From NCBI RefSeq assembly GCF_001666755.1, contig NZ_LZJC01000150.1, forward strand, positions 1 to 64,000: DNA of 64,000 nucleotides, given 5' to 3'. Origin of the DNA: Mycobacterium sp. E1214 (GTDB taxonomy: Bacteria > Actinomycetota > Actinomycetes > Mycobacteriales > Mycobacteriaceae). This document shows, one piece after another, positions 34,418-41,805 of this stretch; position 1 is the first letter of the stretch; every line of letters starts with the position of its first letter. A program made the translations under genes and the position numbers. The notes below the pieces were generated by a model. That model had not been told where the DNA came from. It saw only the letters and a program-made list of their open reading frames with translations, and ran no database searches.

Positions 34418-34744
34418 TCAGCGGCAATCCCAACACCGACAGGTCAACCTCTCCAGATAGTTGCCGTCACCGGAGAAGCCTTGCCGGAAACGGGTGGTCG
34501 AGCCGTAGCGCTGGGCGACACTCAAGTGGAGTCCCGGGGGAATTACGAATCTGCTGGCGCGCACGACACTTCGGGCCAAGTCGTAGGGGAGTACTTCGGG
34601 GCCGAACGGTCCGATAGCGATCGGTGCCCGCTGCTGCGCAGCCCGAAGCCGTGTGCTGACCGCGTGTGGCGATTCGGTGACGTCATACCCGAGCGTCGGC
34701 GGTCTGGCCTCGAAGATGCTGGGTGCATCGGTGGTGGCCGTCAT
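34418..34744 (-). pseudogene. Truncated cytochrome P450, N-terminal fragment
   Basis: 108-residue frame whose first 75 or so residues match the start of mycobacterial P450s (IAIGPFGPEVLPYDLARSVV, then SRFVIPPGLHLS). The match then stops and the frame ends in unrelated sequence (GDGNYLERLTCRCWDCR). There is no I-helix and no heme cysteine, so it cannot be active. A good ribosome site (AAAGGAACC) before its ATG shows it was once a real gene. It is the last member of the minus-strand operon, 12 bases after the broken DapB-like gene. Confidence 0.75.
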
Positions 34745-34756
34745 ATGCGGTTCCTT

Positions 34757-34996
34757 TCAGTCGCGCGCCAGCACTCCGCGCGGGAGCAATAGGGGTCGGG
34801 TTCGCAGCGCGTCGACATCGTCGCTCGCGCGCACGCCCGTGGGTTCGATGCCGCACAGCTCGCCCACGTCGCGGCCGACCTTGTGGGGCGACCATGCGTA
34901 GCAGCCGACGAGTTCGAGCAACGAATTCTCGGCGATCGCGTGCACCGATTTCTTGCCCAGGTTGCCCGTCGTCCATTGAACGACGCGATACGTCAA
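34757..34996 (-). pseudogene. Truncated DapB-like NAD(P)-binding protein
   Basis: 79 residues. The first 65 or so match the family of mycobacterial proteins related to dihydrodipicolinate reductase (YRVVQWTTGNLGKKSVHAIA, LLELVGCYAWSPHKVGRDVG, ASDDVDAL) and align with the intact copy at 41806-42888. After DDVDAL the sequence turns into 14 unrelated residues and stops; about 280 residues are missing, so this looks like an internal deletion. Its TTG start overlaps the stop of the upstream membrane protein (TTGA), evidence that it belonged to that operon. Confidence 0.75.
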
Positions 34997-35424
34997 GGGT
35001 GCGGCCCCGCGTGCTGTTGGGCCGCTTGGTGAGCCAGCCGATCGTTGTGAATCCTGACGAGTTCGCGGAACCCGAGCCGGTGGTACTTGGGTATTGGCTG
35101 GATACCCCAGACGTCCTGGGCGGTGGCCTTACCCTCGGCGCCTTCGGGCGGTCCGAGCGGTGGATAGGGATACTTGCACTCCAGGGTGTCGTTGGAATAG
35201 CGGATCTTCAGCAGCTCACTGCAGATTTCGGTCAGGCTCAGGGTGGGGTAGCCGTAATACACCGCCATGAACGGCAACGTGAACGCGCCCTCGACCACGA
35301 GTGCCACCAAGCACACCAGGACGGCCCGCTTGATCCATCTGTGCATGCGTGCGTAGTAGGCAGTGGTGCCCGGCTCGAGACCGGCGCCCGGATCTATTTC
35401 CTCTGTAGGTGACTCTACGGTCAT
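34993..35424 (-). CDS. Single-span membrane protein of the MoxR/VWA operon
   Basis: 143 residues from ATG 35424, with AAGGAG eight bases upstream. The N-terminal 30 residues are cytoplasmic ([15 protein letters not shown]-like basic end), followed by one hydrophobic segment ([26 protein letters not shown], residues 34-59). An outside domain follows, with two cysteines ([20 protein letters not shown]) that could pair, a [16 protein letters not shown] stretch and a His-rich end. I do not recognise the family; there is no CxxCH heme site. It lies 20 bases after the polytopic membrane protein and overlaps the broken DapB-like gene, so it is co-translated with the operon and is probably an accessory subunit of its membrane complex. 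Confidence 0.7.
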   Translation of the reverse strand: MTVESPTEEIDPGAGLEPGTTAYYARMHRWIKRAVLVCLVALVVEGAFTLPFMAVYYGYPTLSLTEICSELLKIRYSNDTLECKYPYPPLGPPEGAEGKATAQDVWGIQPIPKYHRLGFRELVRIHNDRLAHQAAQQHAGPHP

Positions 35425-35444
35425 GACATGCTCCTTGAACCTGT

Positions 35445-36176
35445 TCAGTCGGAGAAGATTTCGCGGTTGACGGTGTGCAGATAGGGGATGGCGAGGAACG
35501 GAGTGATGTAGAAGATGTCGTAGAGCCACCAGCCGATGACCGGGAACACGACACCGGCGTAGCGCACGTCGGCGAACATGGTCATGTTGAACACGTAGGC
35601 CGACCAGATCACCACGCCCATCCAGCACGTGACGACCATCCACTGATGGCCCCACCGCTTCATCTGCAGGAAACCGATCGCGGCGGCCACCCGCATCGAG
35701 AACACGGTGAGGATCAGCCCGGCCACGTAGGCCTTTTCGCCCGGCCCCGCCGCGCCGCCGACCCAGAGCTCGTTGTAATGCCAGAAGTAACCGGCATCGA
35801 ACATGTTGCCCCACCCGACCATCAAGACCCGGTTGATCAACGTGTGGTTGGCCACCAGGTCCAGGGCCCACCCCAGGCTGTTGAGCATCCCGTCGATCAG
35901 GGTCAGATAGCCGATCAGGGTCACAATCATCGGACGGACCGAGAGGCCGGCGCGCAGCGCTTGGCGCTGCAGCCAGACGCCGCGCATAAAGATGGGGAAC
36001 CCGATCAGACCGGGGGCCCACATGCCCATCAAGGCGGCGCCAGCAATCATCCATTTGTCAGCCCGGCGCTGAGCCAGGCGGGATGTGTCGTGGTGATCGT
36101 CGAGGGTGATCGAGCCGCCAGCCTCAGCGGTCGTGGTGCCGTTACCCGAAAGATGGCTTCGCATCGGGAGGTTCAC
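35445..36176 (-). CDS. Polytopic membrane protein, copy 1 of a paralogous pair
   Basis: 243 residues from a GTG that overlaps the stop of the 42-residue peptide (GTGA); an ATG 12 bases upstream is less likely because the paralogue at 38809-39552 also begins VNLP. About six hydrophobic segments are visible. Both copies share, nearly unchanged, [52 protein letters not shown], and [25 protein letters not shown]. The retained His, Asp and Glu residues beside membrane spans would suit metal binding. I do not recognise the family; similarity to ammonia/methane monooxygenase subunits was considered but their motifs are absent. The MoxR and VWA neighbours suggest an enzyme needing activation. Confidence 0.75.
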   Translation of the reverse strand: MNLPMRSHLSGNGTTTAEAGGSITLDDHHDTSRLAQRRADKWMIAGAALMGMWAPGLIGFPIFMRGVWLQRQALRAGLSVRPMIVTLIGYLTLIDGMLNSLGWALDLVANHTLINRVLMVGWGNMFDAGYFWHYNELWVGGAAGPGEKAYVAGLILTVFSMRVAAAIGFLQMKRWGHQWMVVTCWMGVVIWSAYVFNMTMFADVRYAGVVFPVIGWWLYDIFYITPFLAIPYLHTVNREIFSD

Positions 36177-36301
36177 AGGTCCCACCATCCTCGCGCGAAG
36201 GACATGTACAGCTGGATTCCGAACATCGCCAGGAGGTAGCCATAGATGACAATCTGGAAGACGATCAGCGCCCGCTTGCGCTTCTGCTCCTGCTGGTTCA
36301 C
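36173..36301 (-). CDS. 42-residue single-span membrane peptide
   Basis: GTG start with GAAGGGA seven bases upstream. The product begins MNQQEQKRKRALIVFQIVIY and ends SFARGWWDL: a basic N terminus, one hydrophobic helix (ALIVFQIVIYGYLLAMFGIQLYM-like, residues 11-33) and a short polar tail. The stop overlaps the next gene's GTG by GTGA, and it starts 15 bases after the MoxR gene, so it is embedded in the operon. Size and placement resemble small structural subunits of membrane oxidoreductase complexes. It is paired with a second peptide before the other paralogue. Confidence 0.7.
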   Translation of the reverse strand: MNQQEQKRKRALIVFQIVIYGYLLAMFGIQLYMSFARGWWDL

Positions 36302-36316
36302 TGGCGGATTCCCTTC

Positions 36317-37105
36317 TCAGGTGTTTGAGGTGGCTAGCCGTGCTGCCGCAACTTCACGCAGCCCGTCGTTGATCGCGCCGTCGCTGCTGAGCGGGGCCAG
36401 GATGCAGGCTTGTGCGGCTTCCAATTCGCTTGCGCCCGCGGCAATCAACTGTGCGGCGGTCACCAGCACCCGGGTGGACGGCGGTTCGAAGTGAAACGCC
36501 TTGTCCGCGGTGCGGATGGCGGTCGCACACTGCACGAGACGTTTCGCCGCGGCCGGCTCCACCCCGGCCTCGGCGACGATCACCTCGGCCTCGCGGTCCG
36601 AGGGCAGATAATTCATTCCCAACGTGACGAACCGCTGCCGGAAGGATGGTTTGAGTTCCTTAAGTGAGCTGCGATAGGCCGGGTTGTAGGAGCATACGAG
36701 CATGAACGTCTCTGGCGCGCTGACCACTTCGTCGGCGCGGTCGAGGTAAAGGGCGCGGCGGTGATCGGTGAGCGAATGCAGGATCGCCAGCGAATCGTGC
36801 CGGGCCTCCACGACCTCGTCCAGGTAACAGATGGCGCCGACCTTCACCGCTCTGGTGAGGGGCCCGTCCGTCCAGACGACGTCGCCGCCCGTCACCATGA
36901 AGCGGCCGACCAGATCCGAGCTGGTGAGGTCGTCGTGGCAACTGATGGTGACGACGGGCCGTCGCAACAGCACCCCCATGTGCTCGACGAACCGGGTCTT
37001 GCCGCATCCCGTCGGGCCGGTCAGCATCACCGGCAGGCGGCGTTGATAAGCCAATTCAAACAGCCGGACTTCGTTGCCGTTCGCGAAATACGTGTCGGTG
37101 CTCAT
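36317..37105 (-). CDS. MoxR-type AAA ATPase of the NorQ/CbbQ group
   Basis: 262 residues from ATG 37105. Walker A is LTGPTGCGKTRFVEH (about residues 27-41), Walker B lies in AICYLDEVVEARHD, sensor-1 in FMLVCSYNPAYRSSLK and sensor-2 in the FEPPSTRVLV region. The start (TYFANGNEVRLFELAYQRRLPVMLTG) is typical of NorQ/NirQ/CbbQ rather than general MoxR. These hexameric ATPases work with a VWA partner to activate a metalloenzyme (nitric-oxide reductase, Rubisco). The VWA gene lies directly upstream. No NorB, NorC or Rubisco gene is present, so the client is expected to be encoded in this operon. Confidence 0.9.
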   Translation of the reverse strand: MSTDTYFANGNEVRLFELAYQRRLPVMLTGPTGCGKTRFVEHMGVLLRRPVVTISCHDDLTSSDLVGRFMVTGGDVVWTDGPLTRAVKVGAICYLDEVVEARHDSLAILHSLTDHRRALYLDRADEVVSAPETFMLVCSYNPAYRSSLKELKPSFRQRFVTLGMNYLPSDREAEVIVAEAGVEPAAAKRLVQCATAIRTADKAFHFEPPSTRVLVTAAQLIAAGASELEAAQACILAPLSSDGAINDGLREVAAARLATSNT

Positions 37106-37139
37106 CGGTGCCCCCTTGGTTGGCGAGGCTTGCGTCGGA

Positions 37140-38669
37140 TCATGCGGCGACCAGCTCACGATGAACGTGGGCCAGCACGCGCGGGAGTTCCTCGATGCGC
37201 CGGATGCGCTGGGATCGGCGAGGTCCGAACACCTCCGGAAGGGGATCCACCCGGGTGGGCCCGACGCCGACGTAATACATCGACACACCCGCGTCATTGG
37301 CCTCCTCAACGGCATGCGCGGCGTCCGCCCAGGCGTAGCGACCCTCATACCCTTCATCGGAGATCAGCCCGTCCCCGATGACGATCAACAGGCGTCGCTC
37401 GGACGGTTGGGTCAGCAGCCGGTTGGTCAAATGGCGCAGCGGGGCACCGAGCCTGGTGTATCCACCGGTCTGCAGCCCGAGAGCGCTGGGTGGCACAAAC
37501 CGGGGGTCCTCGAAATTTTTCAGACAATGGACCTCGACTCGGTGTCGAGTGTTTCCGGTGAAGACGAAGATGCCGTGACGTTCGCGGGCCCGGTTCATGG
37601 CGCGTGAAAGCGCGTCGGCGCAAGCCAATTCCAGCTGAAAGATCCGGCCGCCGTGCACGCCCAATGATGAACTACCGTCTAAGAGCAGCGCGGTGGTCAC
37701 GTCTCGGCTGCTGGGTAGCAGTTCGCGGAAGATGCGTGGCTGACTCGCCTGGCCGGTCGCGGTGTCGATGTAGTGCCTGACGTATTGCTCAACATCCAGA
37801 TCGGAGCCGTCTTCGAGACGATTCTTCATGGCGCGATGCGTCCGTTCCTCGAACCATTTCCGAAGGTCGGCGGAGACGGCCACGGGCTGGCGGTCGCGGG
37901 TGGCGTCTGCGCGCTCCAGGACCGCAACGTGATCTCGCAGAAAACTCTTCGTCCACGCGTTCCACTCGGGGTACGGAATCCCCGGCCGGTGCTCGGGCGT
38001 GATGTCGAGGTCGTTGTCCTGTGGACGGCTCGGCGACGGCAAGTTCGGATTGCGGACGCCGCCGTCGCCGCCGACCGCAACCGAGTACGGCCGCGGCAGA
38101 CGCTTCTGCGTTGTAGTCCAAGGCATCCGGCCGAAGCTGCGCCTCAACTTGTCCGTCACGCCCTGCGGCACTGTGTAGGCCAGCGGTAATTCGCCCAGCA
38201 ACGGAGCCACGGTCAATGCTTGTCCCGTGGCCGCCAATGCCACCGCCCGATTGAGCATCTCGACGGCCGCCATGTCGGCGGCCTCGGCGGCCAGTTCCGG
38301 GAGCAGCCGCCGCAGTTCGGGTAGCAGCCCCGGCCACCGGTCCGCGATCCACCCGAGTGCGACGCCCGCCTCGACCAGGGTGAGTGCCCGCAGTTCCCGA
38401 GCGGTCAGCTCGTTCAGCCGATATTCGGTGACGCGCTCCTTTGACGGCGAACATTGCAGGGCGACGCCGCATGTCAGTGATCGCCGGGTCCATTCGGTTG
38501 GCACGGGATAGGGGATGTGAACGAAGGTGAGCGCCGTGTTCAGCCCGAATCCGCGACGGCTGCCCGTCACGAGCCGGACTCCGTCGCGGCGTTGCTCACT
38601 GAGCGCGACGGCGGTCACGGCGCAACTTCGTTCCAGCGCCATGGCGTGGGCGTCGCGGCTGTCAGTCAT
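37140..38669 (-). CDS. VWA-domain protein of the NorD/CbbO group
   Basis: 509 residues from ATG 38669; a TTG at 38690 overlapping the preceding stop (TTGA) is also possible. The C-terminal 200 residues are a von Willebrand A domain with a full metal-ion-dependent adhesion site: LLLDGSSSLG (DxSxS), GGYTRLGAPLRH (the Thr) and IGDGLISDEGYEG (the Asp). The N-terminal part is helical, with LRALTLVEAGVALGWIADRW. NorD/CbbO proteins bridge the MoxR ring to its client, and the intact MIDAS suggests this one can do so. It sits between the first membrane peptide and the MoxR gene. No signal peptide; cytoplasmic. Confidence 0.88.
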   Translation of the reverse strand: MTDSRDAHAMALERSCAVTAVALSEQRRDGVRLVTGSRRGFGLNTALTFVHIPYPVPTEWTRRSLTCGVALQCSPSKERVTEYRLNELTARELRALTLVEAGVALGWIADRWPGLLPELRRLLPELAAEAADMAAVEMLNRAVALAATGQALTVAPLLGELPLAYTVPQGVTDKLRRSFGRMPWTTTQKRLPRPYSVAVGGDGGVRNPNLPSPSRPQDNDLDITPEHRPGIPYPEWNAWTKSFLRDHVAVLERADATRDRQPVAVSADLRKWFEERTHRAMKNRLEDGSDLDVEQYVRHYIDTATGQASQPRIFRELLPSSRDVTTALLLDGSSSLGVHGGRIFQLELACADALSRAMNRARERHGIFVFTGNTRHRVEVHCLKNFEDPRFVPPSALGLQTGGYTRLGAPLRHLTNRLLTQPSERRLLIVIGDGLISDEGYEGRYAWADAAHAVEEANDAGVSMYYVGVGPTRVDPLPEVFGPRRSQRIRRIEELPRVLAHVHRELVAA

Positions 38670-38686
38670 CGGTGTCGTATCAGTGC

Positions 38687-38791
38687 TCAAAATGTGCCGA
38701 TGTTGGAGAAGAGCCAGTACCAGAACCAGATGACCAGGCCGGTGCCGCCCCACGCGGCCACATAGCGAAGGATCTCCCAGAGATAGCCCAT
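38687..38791 (-). CDS. 34-residue single-span membrane peptide
   Basis: ATG at 38791 with a strong GGAGGTCAGGTC leader. The product is MGYLWEILRYVAAWGGTGLV followed by IWFWYWLFSNIGTF: one aromatic-rich membrane helix and almost nothing else. It lies 17 bases after the polytopic protein, and its stop overlaps a possible TTG start of the VWA gene. Too short for routine gene finding. The strong ribosome site and conserved spacing argue it is real. It and the 42-residue peptide each sit next to one copy of the polytopic protein. Confidence 0.7.
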   Translation of the reverse strand: MGYLWEILRYVAAWGGTGLVIWFWYWLFSNIGTF

Positions 38792-38808
38792 GACCTGACC
38801 TCCAGCTT

Positions 38809-39552
38809 TCAGTCGGAGAAGAGCTCGCGGTTGACGGTGTGCAGATACGGGATGGCGAGGAACGGCGTGATGTAGAAGATGTCGTAGAGCCACCAACCGA
38901 CCACCGGCAGGACGACACCGGCGAAGCGCACGTCGGCGAACATTGTCATGTTGAACACGTAGGTGATCCAGATGACCACGCCCATCCAGCACGTGACGAC
39001 CATCCACTGATGGCCCCACCTCTTCATCTGGAGAAAGCCGATCGCGGCGGCAATGCGCATCGTGAAGACGGTCAGGATGAGCCCGACCTCCATGGCCTTT
39101 TCGCCCGGGCCCGCCGCGCCGCCGACCCAAAGTTCGTTGTAGTGCCAGAAGTAGCCCGCGTCGAACATGTTGCCCCAGCCGTTGAGCAGCACGCGGGCCC
39201 ATATCGTGTGGTTCGCTGCCAGGTCGAGCGCCCATCCCACGGTGTTGATCGCGGCGTCGATGATGACCAGGTAGCCAAGCAACGTAACCAGCATCGGTCG
39301 CACCGAGAGTCCGTCACGCTGGGCGCGGCGCAGCAATTGCACGCCCCGCAGGAAAAGCGGCAGGCCGAAGACACCCAAGGCCGCGGTGCCGATCAGCAGG
39401 CTGCCGGAGATCAGCCATTTGTCGGCTCCACGCTGCGCCAGCTCCGACTGCTCGAGATGCTCGTCGAAATTCAGACCTGTTCGGACAGAGCTCGTTTCGA
39501 TGGCGGCCGTGGTGGCGTTCACCTCACGCTGGCGCAGCTTCGGCAGGTTCAC
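38809..39552 (-). CDS. Polytopic membrane protein, copy 2 of a paralogous pair; first gene of the operon
   Basis: 247 residues from GTG 39552, preceded by an excellent GGAGGAG; the frame is open further upstream but without a ribosome site. It aligns without large gaps with the copy at 35445-36176, starting VNLPKLRQREVNATT against [15 protein letters not shown]. The C-terminal 120 residues are almost identical and the N-terminal 70 much less so. The same candidate ligand residues are kept ([32 protein letters not shown]). Two related membrane subunits in one operon suggest a heteromeric complex. Transcription probably begins at the promoter just upstream, whose spacer is filled by an 18-base palindrome. 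Confidence 0.75.
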   Translation of the reverse strand: MNLPKLRQREVNATTAAIETSSVRTGLNFDEHLEQSELAQRGADKWLISGSLLIGTAALGVFGLPLFLRGVQLLRRAQRDGLSVRPMLVTLLGYLVIIDAAINTVGWALDLAANHTIWARVLLNGWGNMFDAGYFWHYNELWVGGAAGPGEKAMEVGLILTVFTMRIAAAIGFLQMKRWGHQWMVVTCWMGVVIWITYVFNMTMFADVRFAGVVLPVVGWWLYDIFYITPFLAIPYLHTVNRELFSD

Positions 39553-39589
39553 GAGCTCCTCCGCGTTGTCGAGGCCGTTGACATGGAGG

Positions 39590-39618
39590 ACTATAGCACT
39601 GACTTCAGTCAGTGATAA
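39590..39618 (-). promoter_or_regulatory. Promoter and TetR-type operator of the membrane-protein/MoxR operon
   Basis: Read on the minus strand, TTATCA (39618-39613), a 17-base spacer and TATAGT (39595-39590) form a plausible promoter 38 bases before the first start codon. The palindrome CACTGACTTCAGTCAGTG (39597-39614) fills the spacer, so a bound repressor would block RNA polymerase. Its core TGACTTCAGTCA differs by one base from the palindrome at 40910-40921. Confidence 0.7.
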
Positions 39619-39709
39619 CACTTCTGATTAAGCGCAGCCAGCCGGACATCGCTGGACTTGCCGCTGACGACGCCGCGGTTGAGCACCGGTTCGATCATCT
39701 ACAGCGACA

Positions 39710-40147
39710 TCAGCTGGCATTAGCTGACTGAAGGCAGCTGACGGTCGTTGGCACGTCGTCGCGTTCGCAGGACCCATCGCCGCCCAGGTGTAGCGCTGGC
39801 AGCGCGTATCCGCCGTTCGGATCCCGCGCCCCTTGGGAAAGCTCGGTGGGTGAATGGCCCCCGATCAGAATCCGGCAGTGATAGTGCTGCGGCCAGTTCT
39901 CGGGGTGACATTCTTGCCGGCGCGCAGCAGTCGACGTACCTCGTCGGGGTCGGACCACAGCGGCGCATAGAACACGCAGTCGGCGTCCAGCGCCTCGATG
40001 ACGTCTTTCTCGTTGGTCGCCAGCACACCGATCTGTGGTATACCGCACAAACTCGCCGGCGCCCTTGCCAATCTTCTCCGAACGATTAGAGGACCCGGGA
40101 TCCATGTCCCACAACGAGCTTGGGTTGATGCCGCTGCGCGGCGTCAC
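39710..40147 (-). pseudogene. Remnant of a second DapB-like gene
   Basis: A stretch encoding CGIPQIGVLATNEKDVIEAL and ADCVFYAPLWSDPDEVRRLL (39900-40050, minus strand) clearly matches the middle of the DapB-like family seen at 41806-42888, about 55 residues. Both ends of the family are missing, and the neighbouring sequence is in another frame and unrelated. The 144-residue open frame spanning the interval therefore does not encode the family product. It is a decayed gene between the membrane operon and tetR. Confidence 0.65.
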
Positions 40148-40166
40148 ACGTCCTTAGCGTTACGGC

Positions 40167-40766
40167 TCACGGCCGCATGCTGCGCAGTGTCCTCGCGACA
40201 TAGTCGTCGAGCAGATCGCGGCCGGTCGGCCAGTGGTTCGTGGTGATCAACAGGGCATACAGGCCCAGCAGGAAAAACACCGCGCTGTTCATCGCATTGA
40301 CGTCGGGATCAGTCTCGCCGCGTTCTTGGGCCAGCGAGATCTCCTGGGCGACCAAGACGATCAGCGGGTGATCCCGGCCGCCTTCGGTGGGCGGGCGTGT
40401 CTGCGAAAAGTGAAGCGCAAGAAAGTCGTTGAAGAGCACATCACCCAGCCGGCGCTCCAATCCGACGACCAGGCGGACCGCCTCGTCCAGCGCGGCAGCG
40501 AGATCGTGTTTCGACTTCAAGAACTGTGCGAACTGCTTGGCAATGCGCTCCTCTTCGCGCCTTTCGAGTTCCAGGAGAACGTGTTCCTTGGTGGGGAAGT
40601 GGAAGAAGAAAGTACCGTGGGCGACTCCTGCCGCGCCCACGATGGCACCAACGTCGGCCTCGGCCATCCCGGCTCTGGCGAACTCCGCGATCGCGGCGCC
40701 CATCAATCGCTCACGGGTCTGCAAGCGCTTGGTTTCTCGCGCAGACGGCCTCTCAGTCACAGCCAT
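40167..40766 (-). CDS. TetR-family transcriptional regulator
   Basis: 199 residues from ATG 40766 (AGGA six bases upstream). The N-terminal helix-turn-helix is typical: RLQTRERLMGAAIAEFARAG, then DVGAIVGAAGVAHGTFFFHF and PTKEHVLLEL. The C-terminal ligand domain is helical and without close recognisable relatives. It is divergent from the SDR/DapB-like/P450 operon and lies just upstream of the minus-strand membrane operon. Both those promoters carry TGACTT(A/C)AGTCA, so it is the natural candidate to repress both. A looser palindrome, TGACGGATTTTCGTCA (40824-40839), lies in its own promoter region, consistent with autoregulation. Confidence 0.88.
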   Translation of the reverse strand: MAVTERPSARETKRLQTRERLMGAAIAEFARAGMAEADVGAIVGAAGVAHGTFFFHFPTKEHVLLELERREEERIAKQFAQFLKSKHDLAAALDEAVRLVVGLERRLGDVLFNDFLALHFSQTRPPTEGGRDHPLIVLVAQEISLAQERGETDPDVNAMNSAVFFLLGLYALLITTNHWPTGRDLLDDYVARTLRSMRP

Positions 40767-40823
40767 TTTGTTCCTCACAGTTGACCTGACTCACCCAAGA
40801 TTCAGCCAGTAGCTCGTACATTA

Positions 40824-40839
40824 TGACGGATTTTCGTCA
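40824..40839. promoter_or_regulatory. Looser palindrome upstream of tetR
   Basis: TGACGGATTTTCGTCA keeps the TGAC/GTCA ends of the other two sites but has eight instead of four bases between them. It lies 58 bases before the tetR start, next to a possible minus-strand -10 (CATAAT). Confidence 0.4.
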
Positions 40840-40908
40840 GAAAGGCCTGCGCGGATTAGTCGATATCATCGCTGCACGGCGCGACCAAACTCGGGTCAGC
40901 AAGAGTCA

Positions 40909-40938
40909 TTGACTTAAGTCAGAAAAATTTCGTAGATT
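40909..40938 (+). promoter_or_regulatory. Promoter and TetR-type operator of the SDR operon
   Basis: TTGACT (40909-40914), an 18-base spacer and TAGATT (40933-40938) form a good sigma-A-like promoter 35 bases before the SDR start. The perfect palindrome TGACTTAAGTCA (40910-40921) overlaps the -35 hexamer. Confidence 0.75.
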
Positions 40939-40972
40939 GAATGCGTCAGACACCATCGAAGGAGCTCCAAGC

Positions 40973-41761
40973 ATGGCGTTGGAACAGTTCCGGCTGGACG
41001 GACAGGTCGCCATCGTCACCGGCGCCGGGAAGGGTGTCGGCGCCGGCATCGCCCGGGTCTTGGCGGAAGCCGGCGCCACGATCGTTGGAACCGCGCGCAC
41101 CGAGGCGGATATCGTTCGCACGGTTGCGGGTATCGAGAAGAGCGGCGGCAAGGGACTCGCGCTGGTCGCTGACGCGATGAGGCGTCCCGACGGGGAGCGC
41201 GTCGTGAATACGGCGATGGAGCGATTCGGTCGCATCGACATTCTCGTCAACAATGTCGGTGGCTCCACCTACGCGCGCTTCTTGGATATCACCGACGAAG
41301 ACTTTCGGCACACGTTCGACTGGTGTGTGACTTCGGCTTTCATCATGAGCCAGCTCGCGGCCCCGCACATGCTCAGTGCCGGACACGGTTCCATCATCAA
41401 CATTTCGTCAGGTTCGGCCCGGTTCGGCATTCGCGCCTTGACCGCCTATTGCGTCGCCAAGGGCGGTCTGGAGGCTCTCACGCGTGCCATGGCCCAGGAA
41501 TTGGCGCCGAAGATTCGCGTCAACGCCATCGCACTCGGATCATTCGCCACCGACGGGTTGAAGGGGAGCCTGGACTTGATGCCGGGATCGCTGGAAAAGA
41601 TGCAAGAGGCCACGCCACTACATCGTCTGGGCGATGTCGAGGACCTCGGACGCCTGGCGGTGTATCTGTCCACGCGCGACTGTTACGCAACCAACGCAAC
41701 GTTCCACGTCGACGGCGGCATCGACTCGAATAATTCGCCGCTGCCGATACCCGACTACTGA
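40973..41761 (+). CDS. Short-chain dehydrogenase/reductase
   Basis: 262 residues from ATG 40973, with GAAGGAG eight bases upstream. It is a classical SDR: cofactor turn TGAGKGVGAGIA, the NNVGG motif (LVNNVGGS), catalytic INISSGS, and YCVAK. The C-terminal DGGIDSNN segment is also typical. It oxidises or reduces a hydroxyl/keto group with NAD(P)H in the cytoplasm; the substrate is unknown. First gene of an operon with a DapB-like protein and a P450, controlled by the divergent TetR. Many related mycobacterial clusters of this kind handle steroids, terpenoids or alcohols; that is inference only. Confidence 0.88.
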   Translation: MALEQFRLDGQVAIVTGAGKGVGAGIARVLAEAGATIVGTARTEADIVRTVAGIEKSGGKGLALVADAMRRPDGERVVNTAMERFGRIDILVNNVGGSTYARFLDITDEDFRHTFDWCVTSAFIMSQLAAPHMLSAGHGSIINISSGSARFGIRALTAYCVAKGGLEALTRAMAQELAPKIRVNAIALGSFATDGLKGSLDLMPGSLEKMQEATPLHRLGDVEDLGRLAVYLSTRDCYATNATFHVDGGIDSNNSPLPIPDY

Positions 41762-41805
41762 GACTGAATGCGACATCGAATGGTCATGGGAATAGCGAGG
41801 TAACG

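Noticed and set aside
35445-39552. The paired membrane proteins as ammonia/methane-type copper monooxygenase subunits (AmoA/AmoC)
   Set aside because: The diagnostic metal-binding and loop motifs of AmoA and AmoC, and any AmoB-like protein, are not visible. The idea of a metal enzyme is kept only as inference from the MoxR-VWA neighbours.
34993-39552. A nitric oxide reductase (NorCBQD) operon
   Set aside because: NorQ- and NorD-like genes are present, but there is no NorB-like 12-span protein and no CxxCH heme-c site in the 143-residue protein.
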